Counted from the stretch's first letter, positions 26,309-39,700 are shown. The stretch is DNA of 64,000 nucleotides from Corella eumyota (GCA_963082875.1 OY720099.1:9920001-9984000), one strand, 5' to 3'. Notes: a model not told the origin generated them from the letters alone. A program made the numbers and translations.

Positions 26309-29300
26309 CATCATTTTCAACATCCTCACCATTCGCAACTTTATCGCCATCCCCACCATCCTCACCATTCTTACCGTTATCACCATCCTCATCATCCTCA
26401 TCATCCTCATCAACCTCATCATCCTCATAATCCTCATTATCCTCATCATCCTTATAATACTTATCATCCATATCATCCTCATCATTTTTATCATCTTCAT
26501 CATCCTCATCATCCTCAACATTTTCACCATTATCAACATTCTCACTATCCTCAGCATCCTCACCATTCTCACTATCTTCACTATCCTCACCATCTTCACC
26601 ATCCTCACCATCCTCACCATTCTCACCATCCTTACCATCCTCACCATCCTCACCATCCCCACCATCCTCACCATCATTACCATTCTTATCATCTTCATCA
26701 TCTTCATCATCCTTATAATCCTCATCATCCTCATCATCCTCATCATCCTCATCGTCTTTATCATCCTTATCATCCTCACCATCTTCACCATCCTTACCAC
26801 CCCCACCATTCTCACCATTCTCACATCCCAAACATCTTCACCATTCTCATTCTTACTATCCTTACCATCCTCATCATCTTCATCAACCTCATCATCCTCA
26901 CCATTATCACCATGCTCTCCATCCTTCCTATTCTCTTCATCCTCACCAACCTCACCATCCTATCCAACCTCACCAACCTCACCGTTATCACCATCTTCGT
27001 CATCCTCATCATCCTCATAATCCTCATCATCCTTATCATCCTCATCATCCATATCATTTTCATCATCCTCATCATCTTCATCATCCTCATCATCCGTATC
27101 ATCCTCATCATCCTCATCATCTTCACCATCCTCACCATCCTTACCATCCTCACCATATTCTCCACCCTTACAATCCTTACCATCTTCACCATCCTCACGT
27201 TTATCACTATCCTCACTATCCTCACAATCCTCACCATCCTCACAATTCTCACCATCCTAACCATCGTCACCTACTTTATCATCCTCACCATCCTCACCAT
27301 TCTCAACATCCTCAACATGCTCACCATCCTCACCATCCTCACCATCCTCACCATCCTCACCATCCTTACCATCCGCACCATCCTCACCATCCTCACCATC
27401 CTCACTATCCTCACCATCCTCACCAACCTCACTGTCATCACCGTCCTCACCGTCCTCATCATCTTTATCATCCTCATCAACATCATCATCCTAATCATCC
27501 TTATTATCCTCATCAACCTCATCATCCTCATCATCTTCATCATACCCATCATCCTCAACATCTTCACCAAACTCACCATAATCATCATTCTTACTATCCT
27601 CAGCATCCTCACCATTCCCACTATCTTCACTATTCTCACCATCTTCACAATCCTCACTATCCTCACCATTCTCATCATCCTCATTATCTTCATCAACTTC
27701 AACATCTACACCATTCCCAAAATCCTCACCATCCTTATCATCCTTATCATCATCACCATCCTCACCATTCTCACCATCCTTACTATCTTCACCATATTCT
27801 CCATCCTTACAATCCTTACCATCCTCACCATCCTCACTATCCTCACCATCCTCACCATCCTCACCATCCTCACCATCCTCACCATCCTCACCATCCTCAT
27901 CATCCTCATCATCTTTATCATCCTTATCATCCTCACCATCTTTACCATCCTCACCACCCCCACCATTCTCACCATTCTCACATCCCAAACATCTTCACCA
28001 TTCTCATTCTTACTATTCTTACCATCCTCATCATCTTCATCAACCTCATCATCCTCACCATTATCACCATGCTCTCCATCCTTCCTATTCTCTTCATTCT
28101 CACCAACCTCACCATCCTATCCATCCTCACCAACCTCACCGTTATCACCATCTTCGTCATCCTCATCATCCTCATAATCCTAATCATCCTTATCATCCTC
28201 ATCATCCATATCATTTTCATCATCCTCATCATCTTCATCATCCTTATCATCCGTATCATTCTCATCATCCTCATCATCTTCACCATCCTCACCATCCTTA
28301 CCATCCTCACCATATTCTCCACCCTTACAATCCTTATCATCCTCACCATCCTCACGTTTATCACTATCCTCACTATCCTCACAATCCTCACAATTCTCAC
28401 CATCCTAACCATCGTCACCTACTTTATCATCCTCACCATCCTCACCATTCTCAACATCCTCAACATGCTCACCATTCTCACCATCCTCACCATCCTCACC
28501 ATCCTTACCATCCGCACCATCCTCACCATCCTCACCATCCTCACTATCCTCACCATCCTCACCAACCTCACTGTCATCACCGTCCTCACCGTCCTCATCA
28601 TCTTTATCATCCTCATCAACATCATCATCCTAATCATCCTTATTATCTTCATCAACCTCATCATCCTCATCATCTTCATCATACCCATCATCCTCAACAT
28701 CTTCACCATAATCATCATTCTCACTATCCTCAGCATCCTCACCATTCCCACTTTCTTCACTATTCTCACCATCTTCACAATCCTCACCATCCGCACCATT
28801 CTCATCATCCTCATTATCTTCATCAACTTCAACATCCACACCATTTCCAAAATCCTCACCATCCTTATCATCCTTATCATCATCACCATCTTCACCATTC
28901 TCACCATCCTTACTATCTTCACCATATTCTCCATCCTTACAATCCTTACCATCCTCACCATCCTCACTATCCTCACCATCCTCACCATCCTCACCATCCT
29001 CACCATCCTCACCATCCTCACCATCCTCACCATCCTCACCATCCTCACCATACTCACCATCCTCACTATCCTCAGCATCCTCACCTTTATCACTATCCTC
29101 ACTATCCTCACCATCCTCACAATTCTCACCATCCTAACCATCCTCACCAACTTCATCATCCTCACCCTCCATACCATCCTCAACATTTTCAACATCCTCA
29201 CCATCCTCACCATCTTCACCATCCTTACCATCCACACCATCCTCACCATCCTCACTATCCTCACTATCCTCACTATCCTCACCATCTTCACCAACCTCAC

Positions 29301-30997
29301 CGTCATCACCGTCCTCATCATCCTCAACATCCTCATCAACATCATCATCCTTATCATCCTTATTATCCTCATCAATCTCATCATCCTCATCATCTTCATC
29401 ATCCTCATCAACCTCAACATCTTCACCAAACTCACCATTATCAACATTCTCACTATCCTCAGCATCTTCACCATTCTCACTTTCTTCGCTATCTTCACCA
29501 TCTTAACAATCCTCACCATCCTCACCATTCTCATCATCCTCATCATTCTCCTTATCCTCATCAACCTCAACATCCACACCATTCCCAAAATCCTCACTAT
29601 CCTTAACATCCTTACAATCTTCACCATCCTCACCATTCTCACCATCTTTACCATCTTCACCATCCTTAACATCCTTTTCATTCTTATCATCCTCATCATC
29701 CTCAACATCCATATCATCCTCATCATCCTCATCATCCCCAATAACCTTATCATTCTCTTTATCCTCATTATCCTCATTATTTTCACCATCCTCACAATCC
29801 CCACCATCCTCACCATTTTCACATCCCAACCATCTTCACCATTCTCATTTTTATCATTCTTACCATCCTCATCATCCTCATCATCTTCATCAACCTCATC
29901 ATTCTCACCATTTTTACCATCCTCACTATCCTCACCTTCTTCACCATCCTCACCAACCTCACCAACCTCATCATCCTCACCATCCCCAGTGTCTTCACCA
30001 TCCTCATCATCCTCATCAGCCTCATCATTCTTATCATTTTTATCATCCTTATCAAAATCATCATCCTTACCATCCACATTTTCGTTATCATCTTCATCAT
30101 CCTCATCAGCCTCATCATCCTCATCATCCACATCATCCTCATCATCCTCACCATCTTCAACATTCTCACTATTCTCACCATTCGCAACTTTATCACCATC
30201 CTCACAATCATCACCATCTTCACCATCTTCTCCATTCTTTCCATCCTCACCATCCTCACCGTCCTCATCATCCTCACCATTCTCACCATTCTCACCATTC
30301 TCATCAACCTCATCATCCTCACCAACCTCCCTATTCTCTCCATCTTCACCATCCTCTCCATCTTCACCATCCTTACCGTCATCACCATCCTCATCATCCT
30401 CACTTTCCTCACCATCTTTACATTCCTCATCATCCTCATCATTTTTATCATCCTCACTATCCTCATCAACCTCAACATCAACACCATTCCTAAAATCCTC
30501 ACCATCCTTATCATACTTACCATCCTCACCTTCCTCACCATTCTCACCATCCTTACCATTATCACCATCTTCAACATCCTTACCAATTTATCATCCTCAT
30601 TATCTTCATCATCATTATCATCTTCATCATCCTCATCATCCCCATTAACTTCATCATTCTCATCATCCTCATCATCCTCATCATCTTCACTATCCTCACC
30701 ATCCCCACCATCCCCACCATTCTCACATCCCAACAATCTTCACCATTCTCATTCTTACCATCCTTACCATCCTCATCATTCTCATCATCTTCATCAACCT
30801 CATCATCCTCACCATCTTCACCATCCCCACCATTCTCACCATTCTCACCATTCTCACCATCCTCACCATCCTCACCATCCTTACCTTCCTCACCAACCTC
30901 ACCAACCTCATAATCCTCACCATCCCCACCGTCTTCACCATCCTCATCATCCTCATTATCCTTATCATTTTTATCATCCTTATCAACATCATCATCT

Positions 30998-31101
30998 TTA
31001 TCAACATTATTATCCTTATCATCCACATTTTCCTGATCATCCTCATCATCCTCATCAGCCTCAATTAAGGATGATGATGTTGATAAGGATGATATCATCC
31101 T
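30998..31101. repeat. Inverted cassette 8
   Basis: The arms lie at 30,998-31,017 and 31,067-31,086. Two mismatches come from ATTATTATCC in the first arm. The spacer is 49 bp and the palindrome is at 31,086-31,101. Confidence 0.92.
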
Positions 31102-32576
31102 CATCATTTTCAACATCTTCACCATTCGCAACTTTATCGCCATCCCCACCATCCTCACCATCCTTACCGTTATCACCATCCTCATCATCCTCATCATCCT
31201 CATCATCCCCATCATCCTCATCATCCTTATCATCCTCATTATCCTCATCATCCTTATAATCCTTATCATCCATATCATCCTCATCATTTTTATCATCTTC
31301 ATCATCCTCATCATCCTCAACATCTTCACCATTATCAACATTCTCACTATCCTCAGCATCCTCACCATTCTCACTATCTTCACTATCCTCATCATCTTCA
31401 CAATCCTCACCATCCTCACTATTCACATCATCCTCACTATCCTCATCAACCTCATCATCCACACCATTCCCAAAATCCTCACTATCCTTATCATCCTTAC
31501 CATCCTCACCATCCTCACCATTCTCACCATCCTTACCATCCTCACCATCCTCACCATCCTCACCATCCTAACCATCCTCAACATCCTCAACATCATTACC
31601 ATTCTTATCATCCTCATCATCTTCATCATCCTTATCATCCTCATCATCCTCATCATCCTCATCATCCTCATCATCTTTATCATCCTTATCACCTCATTAT
31701 CTTCACCATCCTCACCACCCCCACCATTCTCACATCCCAAACATCTTCACCATTCTCATTCTTACCATCCTTACCATCCTCATCATCTTCATCAACCTCA
31801 TCATCCTCACCATTCTCACCATCCTCACCATTCTCACCATCTTCACCATCTTTACCTTCCTCACCATCCTCACCAACCTCATCATCCTCATCATCCTCAA
31901 CATCCCCACCGTCTTCACCATCCTCATCATCCTCATCATTTTTATCATCTTCATCATCCTAATCATCCTCATCCTCTTCATCATCCTTATCATCCTCATC
32001 ATCCACATCATCCTCATCATCCTCATCATCCTTATCATGCTCACTATCCTCATCAACCTCAACATTCACACTATTCCCAAAATCCTCACCATCCTTATCA
32101 TCCTTACCATCATCACCATCCTCACCATTCTCACCATCCTTACCATCCTCACCATCCACAAAATCCTTACCATTCTTATCATCCTCAACATCTTCATTAT
32201 CTTTATCATCCTCATCATTCTCATCATCCTCATCATCCCCATTAACCTCATCACACTCATCATCCTCATCATCCTCATCATCCTCATCAACCTCATCATC
32301 TTCACCATCCTCACCACCCCCACCATCCTCACCATTCTCACATCCCAACCATCTTCACCATTTTCATTCTTACCATCCTTACCATCCTCATCATCCTCAT
32401 CATCTTCATCAACCTCATCATCCTCACCATCCTCACCATCCTCACCATCCTCACCATTCTCACCATCCTCACCATCCTCACCTTCCTCACCATCCTCACC
32501 AACCTCATCATCCTCACCATCCCCACCGTCTTTACCATCCTCATCATCCTCATCATCCTTATCAATTTCATCATCC

Positions 32577-32678
32577 TTATCAACATCATCATCCTTATCA
32601 TCCAAATTTTCCTTATAATCCTCATCATCCTAGGAGCCTCAATTAAGGATGATGATGTTAATAAGAAAGATATCATCC
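32577..32678. repeat. Inverted cassette 9 (most diverged, next to the axis)
   Basis: The upstream arm at 32,577-32,596 is intact, and pairing extends upstream to 32,571. The downstream arm at 32,645-32,664 has one change (TTAATAA), and the palindrome has decayed to GATATC at 32,669-32,674. The spacer is 48 bp. It lies only about 180 bp from the arm-scale orientation switch. Confidence 0.9.
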
Positions 32679-32860
32679 TCATCATTTTCAACATCCTCAG
32701 CATCCTCACCATTCGCAACTTTATCACCATCCACGCCATCCTCACCATTCTCACCATCCTCACCATTCTCACCATTCTTACCGTCATCACCATCCTCATC
32801 ATCCTCATCATCCTCATAATCCTCATCATACTTATCATCCTCATCATCCCCATTAACCTC
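32679..32860 (-). repeat. Last left-arm units between the final inverted cassette and the orientation switch
   Basis: Only about 180 bp of ordinary C-rich units separate the ninth inverted cassette from the arm-scale flip. They include TTCGCAACTTTATCACC near 32,715, and the segment ends in CCCCATTAACCTCA. No gene or unique sequence is present. Confidence 0.8.
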
Positions 32861-32872
32861 ATGATGAAAATG
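32851..32872. other. Orientation-switch junction between the two arms
   Basis: C-rich units end in CATTAACCTCATGA and G-rich units begin in TGATGAAAATGATAAGGATG. The flip happens within a six-base palindrome, TCATGA, at 32,859-32,864. The flanks are not mirror images. Read on the G strand, the left side ends in the variant block that translates as DEVNGDDEDD. The right side begins in the block DENDKDDENDED, which belongs to a different part of the higher-order unit. The junction is therefore an inversion-type join between two different phases of the array and not a simple fold-back palindrome. Confidence 0.9.
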
Positions 32873-33460
32873 ATAAGGATGATGAGAATGATGAGGATGA
32901 TGAGGATGATGATGATGATGATGATAATGGTGAAGACGGTGGGGATGGTGAGGATGATGAGGTTGGTGAGGATGGTGAGGATGGTGAGGATGGTGAGGAT
33001 GGTGAGGATGGTGAGGATGGTGAGAATGGTGAGGATGGTGAGGATGGGGAGGATGGTGAGGATTATGAGGTTAATGAAGATGATGAGGATGATGAGGATG
33101 GCAAGGATGATAAGAATGAGAATGGTGAAGATGGTTGGGATGTAAGAATGGTGAAGATGATGAAGATGATGAGGATGATGAGGATGAATGATGAGGTTAA
33201 TGGGGATGATGAGGAGTATAAGGATAATAAGGATGTTGAAGATGATGAGGATGATAAGAATGGTAAGGATTTTGAGAATGGAGAGGATGGTAAGGATGGT
33301 GAGAATGGTGAGGATGGTGAGAATGGTAAGGTTGGAAAGGATGGTGAGGATTTTGGAAATGGTGTAGATGTTGAGGTTGATGAGGATAATGAGGATGATG
33401 CGGATGATGAGATTGGTGAGGATGTTGAGGATTGTGAAGATGGTGAGGATAGTGAAGATA
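32861..33460 (+). repeat. Right-arm A-type unit next to the axis
   Basis: Read on the + strand, this block follows the landmark order GGTGAAGACGGTGGGG, GATGATGAGGTTGG, GATGGTTGGGATGT (33,131), GAGGTTAATGGGGATG, GATTTTGGAAATGG and GATGCGGATGATGAG. The same order is found in reverse complement at about 6,370-6,915 in the left arm. Its counterpart therefore lies far out on the left arm and not at the mirror position beside the axis. No gene is visible. Confidence 0.8.
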
Positions 33461-34384
33461 GAGATAAGGATGATGAGGATGATGAAGATGATGAAGATGA
33501 TGAGAATGATATGGATGTTGAGGATGATAAGGATGATGAGGATTATGAGGATGATGAGGATAATGAGGATGATGAAGATGATGAGGATGATGAGAATAAT
33601 ATGGATGATGAGGATGATAAGGATGATGAGGATGATGAAGATGATGAGGATGATGAGAATGATATGGATGATGAGGATGATAAGGATGATAAGGATGATG
33701 AGGATGATGAGGATGATGAGAATGATGAGGATGAAGAAGATGATGAGGATGATGAGAATGATGAGAATGATATGGATGATGAGGATGATAAGGATGATGA
33801 GGATTATGAGGATGATGAGGATGATGAAGTTGGTGATGACGGTGCGGATGGTGAGGATGGAGAGGATGGTGAAGATGATGAAGATGCTGAGGATGGTGAG
33901 AATGATGAGGATGATGAGGATGATAAGGATGATGAGGATGATGAAGATGATGAGGATGATGAGAATGATATGGATGATGAGGATTATGAGGATGATGAGG
34001 ATGATGAAGATAGTAATGACGGTGAGGATGGTGAGGATGGAGAGGATGGTGAGGTTGGTGAGGATGAAGGGAATAAGGAGGATGGAGAGCATGGTGATAT
34101 TGGTGAGAATAATGAAGATAGTAAAGATGGTGAGGATGGTAAGAATGTTGAGGATGATAATGATAAGGATGAAGAGGATGGTGCGGATGGAGAAGACGGT
34201 GAGGTTGGTGAGGATCGTGAGGATGGTGATAATGATGAAGATAAAGATGATGGTTAGAATGGTGAGGATGGAGAAGATTTTCAGGATGATGAGGATGATG
34301 AGGATGATAATGATGATGGGGATGATAAGGATGATGAGGATGATGAGGATGATGAGGCTGATGAGGATGATGAAGATGATGAGG

Positions 34385-34530
34385 ATGATGAAGATGGTGA
34401 GAACGGTGAGGATGGTGAGGATGGTAAGAATAGTGAGGATGGTAAAGATGGTGAGAATGTTGAGGATGGTGAGGATGGTTAGGACGGTAGGGATAGTGAA
34501 GATGGTGAGGATGTTAAGGATTATGAGGAT
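34385..34530 (+). repeat. Triplicated block, copy 1
   Basis: The run from GGTGAGAACGGTGAGG (GAACGG at 34,401) through GATGGTTAGGACGGTAGGG to GTTAAGGATTATGAGG recurs 387 bp and 2,250 bp downstream with few changes. Each copy contains an in-frame TAG in the Asp-Glu-Gly frame, so the stop was present before the block was multiplied. Confidence 0.75.
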
Positions 34531-34771
34531 GATGAGGATGATAAGGAAGATGAGGATGATGAGGATGATGAGGATAATGAGGATGATGAGGATTAAGAGG
34601 ATGTTGAGGATGATGAGGATGATGAGGATGATGAGGATGATGAGGATGGTGAGGATGATGAGGATGATGAGAAAAATGAGAATGATGAGGATGATGAGGA
34701 TGTTTAGGATGATGAGTATGATGTGGATGATGAGGATGATAAGGATGATGAGGCTGATGAGGATGATGAGG

Positions 34772-34917
34772 ATGATGAAGATGGTGAGAACGGTGAAGAT
34801 GGTGAGGATGGTAAGAATAGTGAGGATGGTAAAGATGGTGAGAATGTTGAGGATGGTGAGGATGGTTAGGAAGGTAGGGATGGTGAAGATGGTGAGGATG
34901 TTAAGAATTATGAGGAT
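34772..34917 (+). repeat. Triplicated block, copy 2
   Basis: This is the second copy of the block at 34,385, with GAACGG at 34,788. It ends in GGTTAGGAAGGTAGGGATGG and GTTAAGAATTATGAGG. The TTAGGAAGG variant is shared with copy 3, so copies 2 and 3 are closer to each other than to copy 1. Confidence 0.75.
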
Positions 34918-36634
34918 GATGAGGATGATAAGGATAATAGGGATGATGAGGATTAAGAGGTTGGTGAGGATGATGAGGATGATGAGGATGGTGAGGATGA
35001 TGAGGATGATGAGGATAATGAGAATGATGAGGATGATGAGGATGATGAGGATGATGAGGATAATGATGGTGATGAGGATGATGATGATTGTGAGGATGGT
35101 GAGGTTGGTGGGGATGGTGAGGATAGTGAGGATGGTGCGGATGGTTAGGATTGTGAAAATGTTGAGGATGTTGAGGATGTTGAGGATGATGAGGATGACG
35201 AGGATGATGAGGCTGATAAGGATGATGAGGATGATAAGGAAAATGTGGATGATAAGGATGATGATGTTGATAAGAATGATAAAAATGATAAGGATGATGA
35301 GGATGATGACGATGAAAAGGTTAATGGGAATGATGAGGATGATGAGGATGATGAGGATGATAAAGATGATGAAGATGATGAGGATGATAAGAATGGTAAG
35401 GATATTGAGGATGGTGAGGATGGTAAGGATGGTGAGAATGGTTAGGATGGTGAGGATTGTAAGGATGATAAGGATGGTGAGGATTTTGGGAATGATGTGG
35501 ATGTTGAGGTTGATGAGGATAATGAGGATGATGAAGATGATGAGGATGGTAAGGATGGTGAGGATTGTGAAGATGGTGATGATAGTGAAGATAGTGAGAA
35601 TGGTGAGGATGCTGAAGATAATGAGAATGTTGATAATGGTGACGTTGGTGAAGATGTTGATGACGGTGAGGTTGGTGAGGATGGTGAGGATGGTGAGGAT
35701 ACTGAGGATGGTGAGATTGGTGAGGATGGTAAGGATGGTGAGGATGGTGAGGATGTTAAAGATGATAAGGATGATGAGGATGGTGAGGATACTGAGGATG
35801 GTGAAGATGATGAGAATGGTGTGGATGGTAAGGATGGTGAAAATGGTGAGGATGGTGAGGATTTTGAAGATGATGAGGATGATGAGGATGATGAAGATGA
35901 TAAGAATGGTGAAGATGGTGAAGATGGTGAAGATGGTGAGGATGGTGAGGATGGTGAGGATGGTAAAGTTGATGAGGATGGTGAGGATAGTAAGGATGGT
36001 GAGGATGGTGAGGATGGTAAGAATGATGAGGATAATAAAGTTGATGAGGGTGGTTAGGATGGTAAGGATAAAGAGAATGGAGAGGATGGAAAGAATTGAG
36101 ATAAAGGTGAGGATAGTGAGAATGATGAGGATGATAAGGATGATGAGGATGATGAGGATGATGAGAATAATGAGGAAGGTGAGGAAGATGAGGTTGATGA
36201 GGATAATGAGGATGATGAGGAAGATGAGGATGATGAGGATAATGTGGATGATAAGGATGATCAAGATGATGAGGATGATGAGTATGGTGAAGACGGTGGA
36301 GATTGTCAAGATGGTAATAATGGTGAGGATGGTGAGGATGGTAAGGTTGGTGAGGATGGTGAGGTTGGTGAAGATGGTGAGGATGGTGAGGATGGTAAGA
36401 ATGATGAGAATGATGAAGATGATGAAGATGGTAAGGATGGTAAGGATAAAGAGAATGGAGAGGATGGAAAGAATAAAGATAATGGTGAGGATGGTGAGGA
36501 TGATGTGGATGATGAGGATGATAAGGATGATGAGGATGATGAGGATGATAAGAATAATGAGGAAGATGAGGATGATGAGGATGATGAGGGTGATAAGGAT
36601 GATGAGGATGATGAGGATGATGACCATGATGCGG

Positions 36635-36780
36635 ATGATGAAGATGGTGAGAACGGTGAGGATGGTGAGGATGGTAAGAATAGTGAAGATGGTAAAGATG
36701 GTGAGAATGTTGAGGATGGTGAGGATGGTTAGGAAGGTAGGGATGGTGAAGATGGTGAGGATGTTAAGGATTATGAGAAT
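36635..36780 (+). repeat. Triplicated block, copy 3
   Basis: This is the third copy of the block at 34,385, with GAACGG at 36,651 and the TTAGGAAGG variant of copy 2. A more diverged relative lies near 42,880-42,960. Confidence 0.7.
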
Positions 36781-39700
36781 GATGAGGACGATAAAGATAA
36801 TGAGGATGATGAGGATGATGAGGATTAAGAGGATGGTGAGGATGATGAGGATGATGAGGATGATGAGGATGGTGAGGATGATGAGGATAATGAGGATAAT
36901 GAGAATGATAAGGATGATGAGGATGATGAGGGTGATGAGGATGATGAGGATTGTGAGGATGGTGAGGTTGGTGAGAATGGTGAGGATAGTGAGGATGGTG
37001 CAGATGGTTAGAATGGTGAGGATGTTGAGGATGATGAGGATGATGAGGCTGATGAGGATGATGAGGATAATATGGAAAATGTGGATGATAAGGATGATGA
37101 TGTTGATAAGGATGATAAAAATGATAAGGATGATGAGGATGATAAGGATGATGAGGATGGTGACGACGGTGGGGATGGTGAGGATGATGAGGTTTGTGAG
37201 GATGGTGAGGAAGTTGAGGATGGTGAGGATGATGAAGATAATGAGGATGATGAGGATGGTGAGGATGATGAAGATGGTAAGGATGATGAGGTTGATGAAG
37301 ATGATGAGGATGATGAGGGTGATGAGGATGGTTAGGATTGTGAGGATGGTGAGGTTGGTGAGGATGGTGAGGATAGTGAGGATAGTGCGGATTGTTAGGA
37401 TGGTGAGAATGGTGGGGATGTTGAGGATGATGAGGATGATGAGGCTGATGAGGATAATGAGGATGATAAGGAAAATGTGGATGATAAGGATGATGATGTT
37501 GATAAGGATGATAAAAATGATAAGGATGATGAGGATGATAAGGATGATGAGGATGGTGGAGACGGTAGGGATGGTGAGGATGATGAGGTTGGTGAGGATG
37601 GTGGGGAAGGTGAGGATGGTGAGGATGGTAAGAATGGTGAGGATGGTGAGGATGGCTTAGGATGGTGAGGATGATGAGGATGATGAAGATGATGAGGTTG
37701 ATGAGGATGGTAAGGATGGTAAGAATGAAAATGGTGAAGATGGTTGGGATGTGAGTATGGTGAGGATGGTGGGGATGGTGAGGATGGTGAAGATGATGAG
37801 GATGATGACGAAGATAAGGTTAATGGGGTGATGAGGATGATGAGGATGATAAAGATGATGAAGATGATAATGATGATAAGAATGGTAAAGATATTGAGGA
37901 TGGTAAGGATGGTGAGAATGGTTAGGATGGTGAGGAACGTAAGGATGATAAGGTTGATGTGGATTTTGGGAATGGTGTGGATGTTAAGGTTGATGAGGAT
38001 AATGAGGATGATGAGGATGGTGAGGATGGTGAGGATTGTGAAGATGGTGAGTATAGTGAGAATGGTGAGGATGCTGAGGATAGTGAGAATGTTGATAATG
38101 GTAAGGTTGGTGAAGATGTTGAGGATGATGAGGATGATGAAGATAATGAGGATGACGAGGATGATGAGGATGATAAAGGATGATAAGGATGATAATGTTT
38201 ATGAGGATGATGAGGACGGTGAGGACGGTGATGACGGTGAGGTTAGTGAGGATGGTGAGGATGGTGAGGATACTGAGGATGTTGAGCATGGTGAGGATGG
38301 TAAGGATGGTGAGGATGGAGAAGATGGTGAGGATGGTGAGGATGGTGAGGATGTTAAGGATGATGAGGATAATGAGGATGATGAGGATAATGAGAATATT
38401 GAGGATGATGAAGATGGTGAGAGTGGTGAAGATGGTGATGATGGTGAGAATGGTGAGGTTGGTGAAGTTGGTGAGGATGGTAAAGTTGATAAGGATGGTA
38501 AGGATGGTGAGGATGGTGAGGATGGTGAGGATGGTGAGGATAATGAGGATGGTGAGGATGGTGAGGATGGTAAAGATGGTGAGGATGGTAAGAATGATGA
38601 GGATGATGAAGATGATGAGGATGGTTAGAATGGTAAGGATAAAGAGAATGGAGAAGATGGAAAGAATGGAGATAAAGGTGAGGATGGTGAGGATGATGAG
38701 GATGATGAGGATGATAAGGATGATGAGGATGATGAGGATGATGAGAATAATGAGGAAAATGAGGATAATGAGGATGATGAGGATATTGTGGATGATAAGG
38801 ATGATCAAGATGATGAGGATGATGAGGACGGTGAAGACGGTGGGGATGGTCAGGATAATGATAATGGTGAGGATGGTGAGAATGGTAAGGTTGGTGAGAA
38901 TGGTGAGGATGGTGAGGATGGTGAGGATGGTGAGGATGGTGAAGATGGTGAAGATGGTGAGGATGGTGAGGATGGTAAGAATGATGAGGATGATGAAGTT
39001 GATGAGGGTGGTAAGGATGGTAAAGATAAAGAGAATGGAGAGGATAGAAAGAATGGAGATAATGGTGAGGATGGTGAGGATGATGAGGATGATGAGGATG
39101 ATAAGGATGATGAAGATGATAAGGATGATGAGAATAATGGGGAAGATAAGGATGATGAGGATGATGAGGATGATGAGGGTGATAAGGATGATAAGGATAG
39201 TGAAGATGGTGAGGTTGGTGTGGATGGTGAGGATGGTGAGGATGATAAAGATGGTGAGTATGGTGAGAATGTTGAGGATAAAGGATGATGAGGATGAGGA
39301 TGAAGAGGATAGTGCGGATGGAGAAGACGTTGAGGATGGTGAGGATCGTGAGGATAGTGATGATGATGAAGATGATGATGAGAATGGTGAGGATGGAGAA
39401 GATGTTTAGGTTGATGAGGATAATGTGGATGATGAAGATGATAAGGATGATGAGGATGATGAGGATGATGAGGATGATGAGGATGATGAGGATGATGAGG
39501 ATGATGAGGCTGATGAGGATGATGAGGATGATGAGGATGATAAAGATGGTGAGAAAGGTGAGAAAGGTGAGAATGGTAAGAATATTGAGGATGGTTAAGA
39601 TGGTGAGAATTGTGAGGATGGTGAGGATGGTGAAGATAGTGAGGATGGTGATAAAGTTGAGGATGGTGAGGATGATGAGGATGGTGAGAATTGTAAGGAT

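Larger units (their letters stand above)
25180..32637 (-). repeat. A-type higher-order units between the 4,830-bp duplication and the axis
   Basis: Higher-order units continue, with phase-slip landmarks at about 25,483, 26,823, 27,980, 29,820, 30,725, 31,733 and 32,338. Two further members of the 1.2-kb family start near 26,821 and 27,978, which are 1,157 bp apart. Three inverted cassettes lie at 26,205, 30,998 and 32,577. Unit spacing falls to 605 bp next to the axis. No gene is visible. Confidence 0.75.
1..32860 (-). repeat. Left arm: degenerate 9-bp satellite array, C-rich unit on the + strand
   Basis: The segment is made throughout of 9-bp units TCATCATCC and TCACCATCC (GGATGATGA and GGATGGTGA on the minus strand). 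Common variants are TCATCCTTA, TCATTCTCA, TCATCTTCA and TCAACATCC. G is almost absent from the + strand except at a few recurrent sites such as ACCGTC, TTCGCAAC and CAGCATCC, and in nine short inverted cassettes annotated separately. Translation gives Asp-Glu-Gly, Met-Arg-Val, Ile-Leu-Thr, Ser-Pro or His-Pro strings depending on frame, and these frames interchange along the array. No unique sequence longer than a few tens of bases interrupts it. The array continues beyond position 1. It is a tandem satellite with no gene that I can support. Confidence 0.97.

Noticed and set aside
32800-32925. Perfect palindrome or fold-back (hairpin) at the arm junction
   Set aside because: The flanks are not reverse complements of each other beyond six bases. 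Pairing there is only the general complementarity of the two arms.
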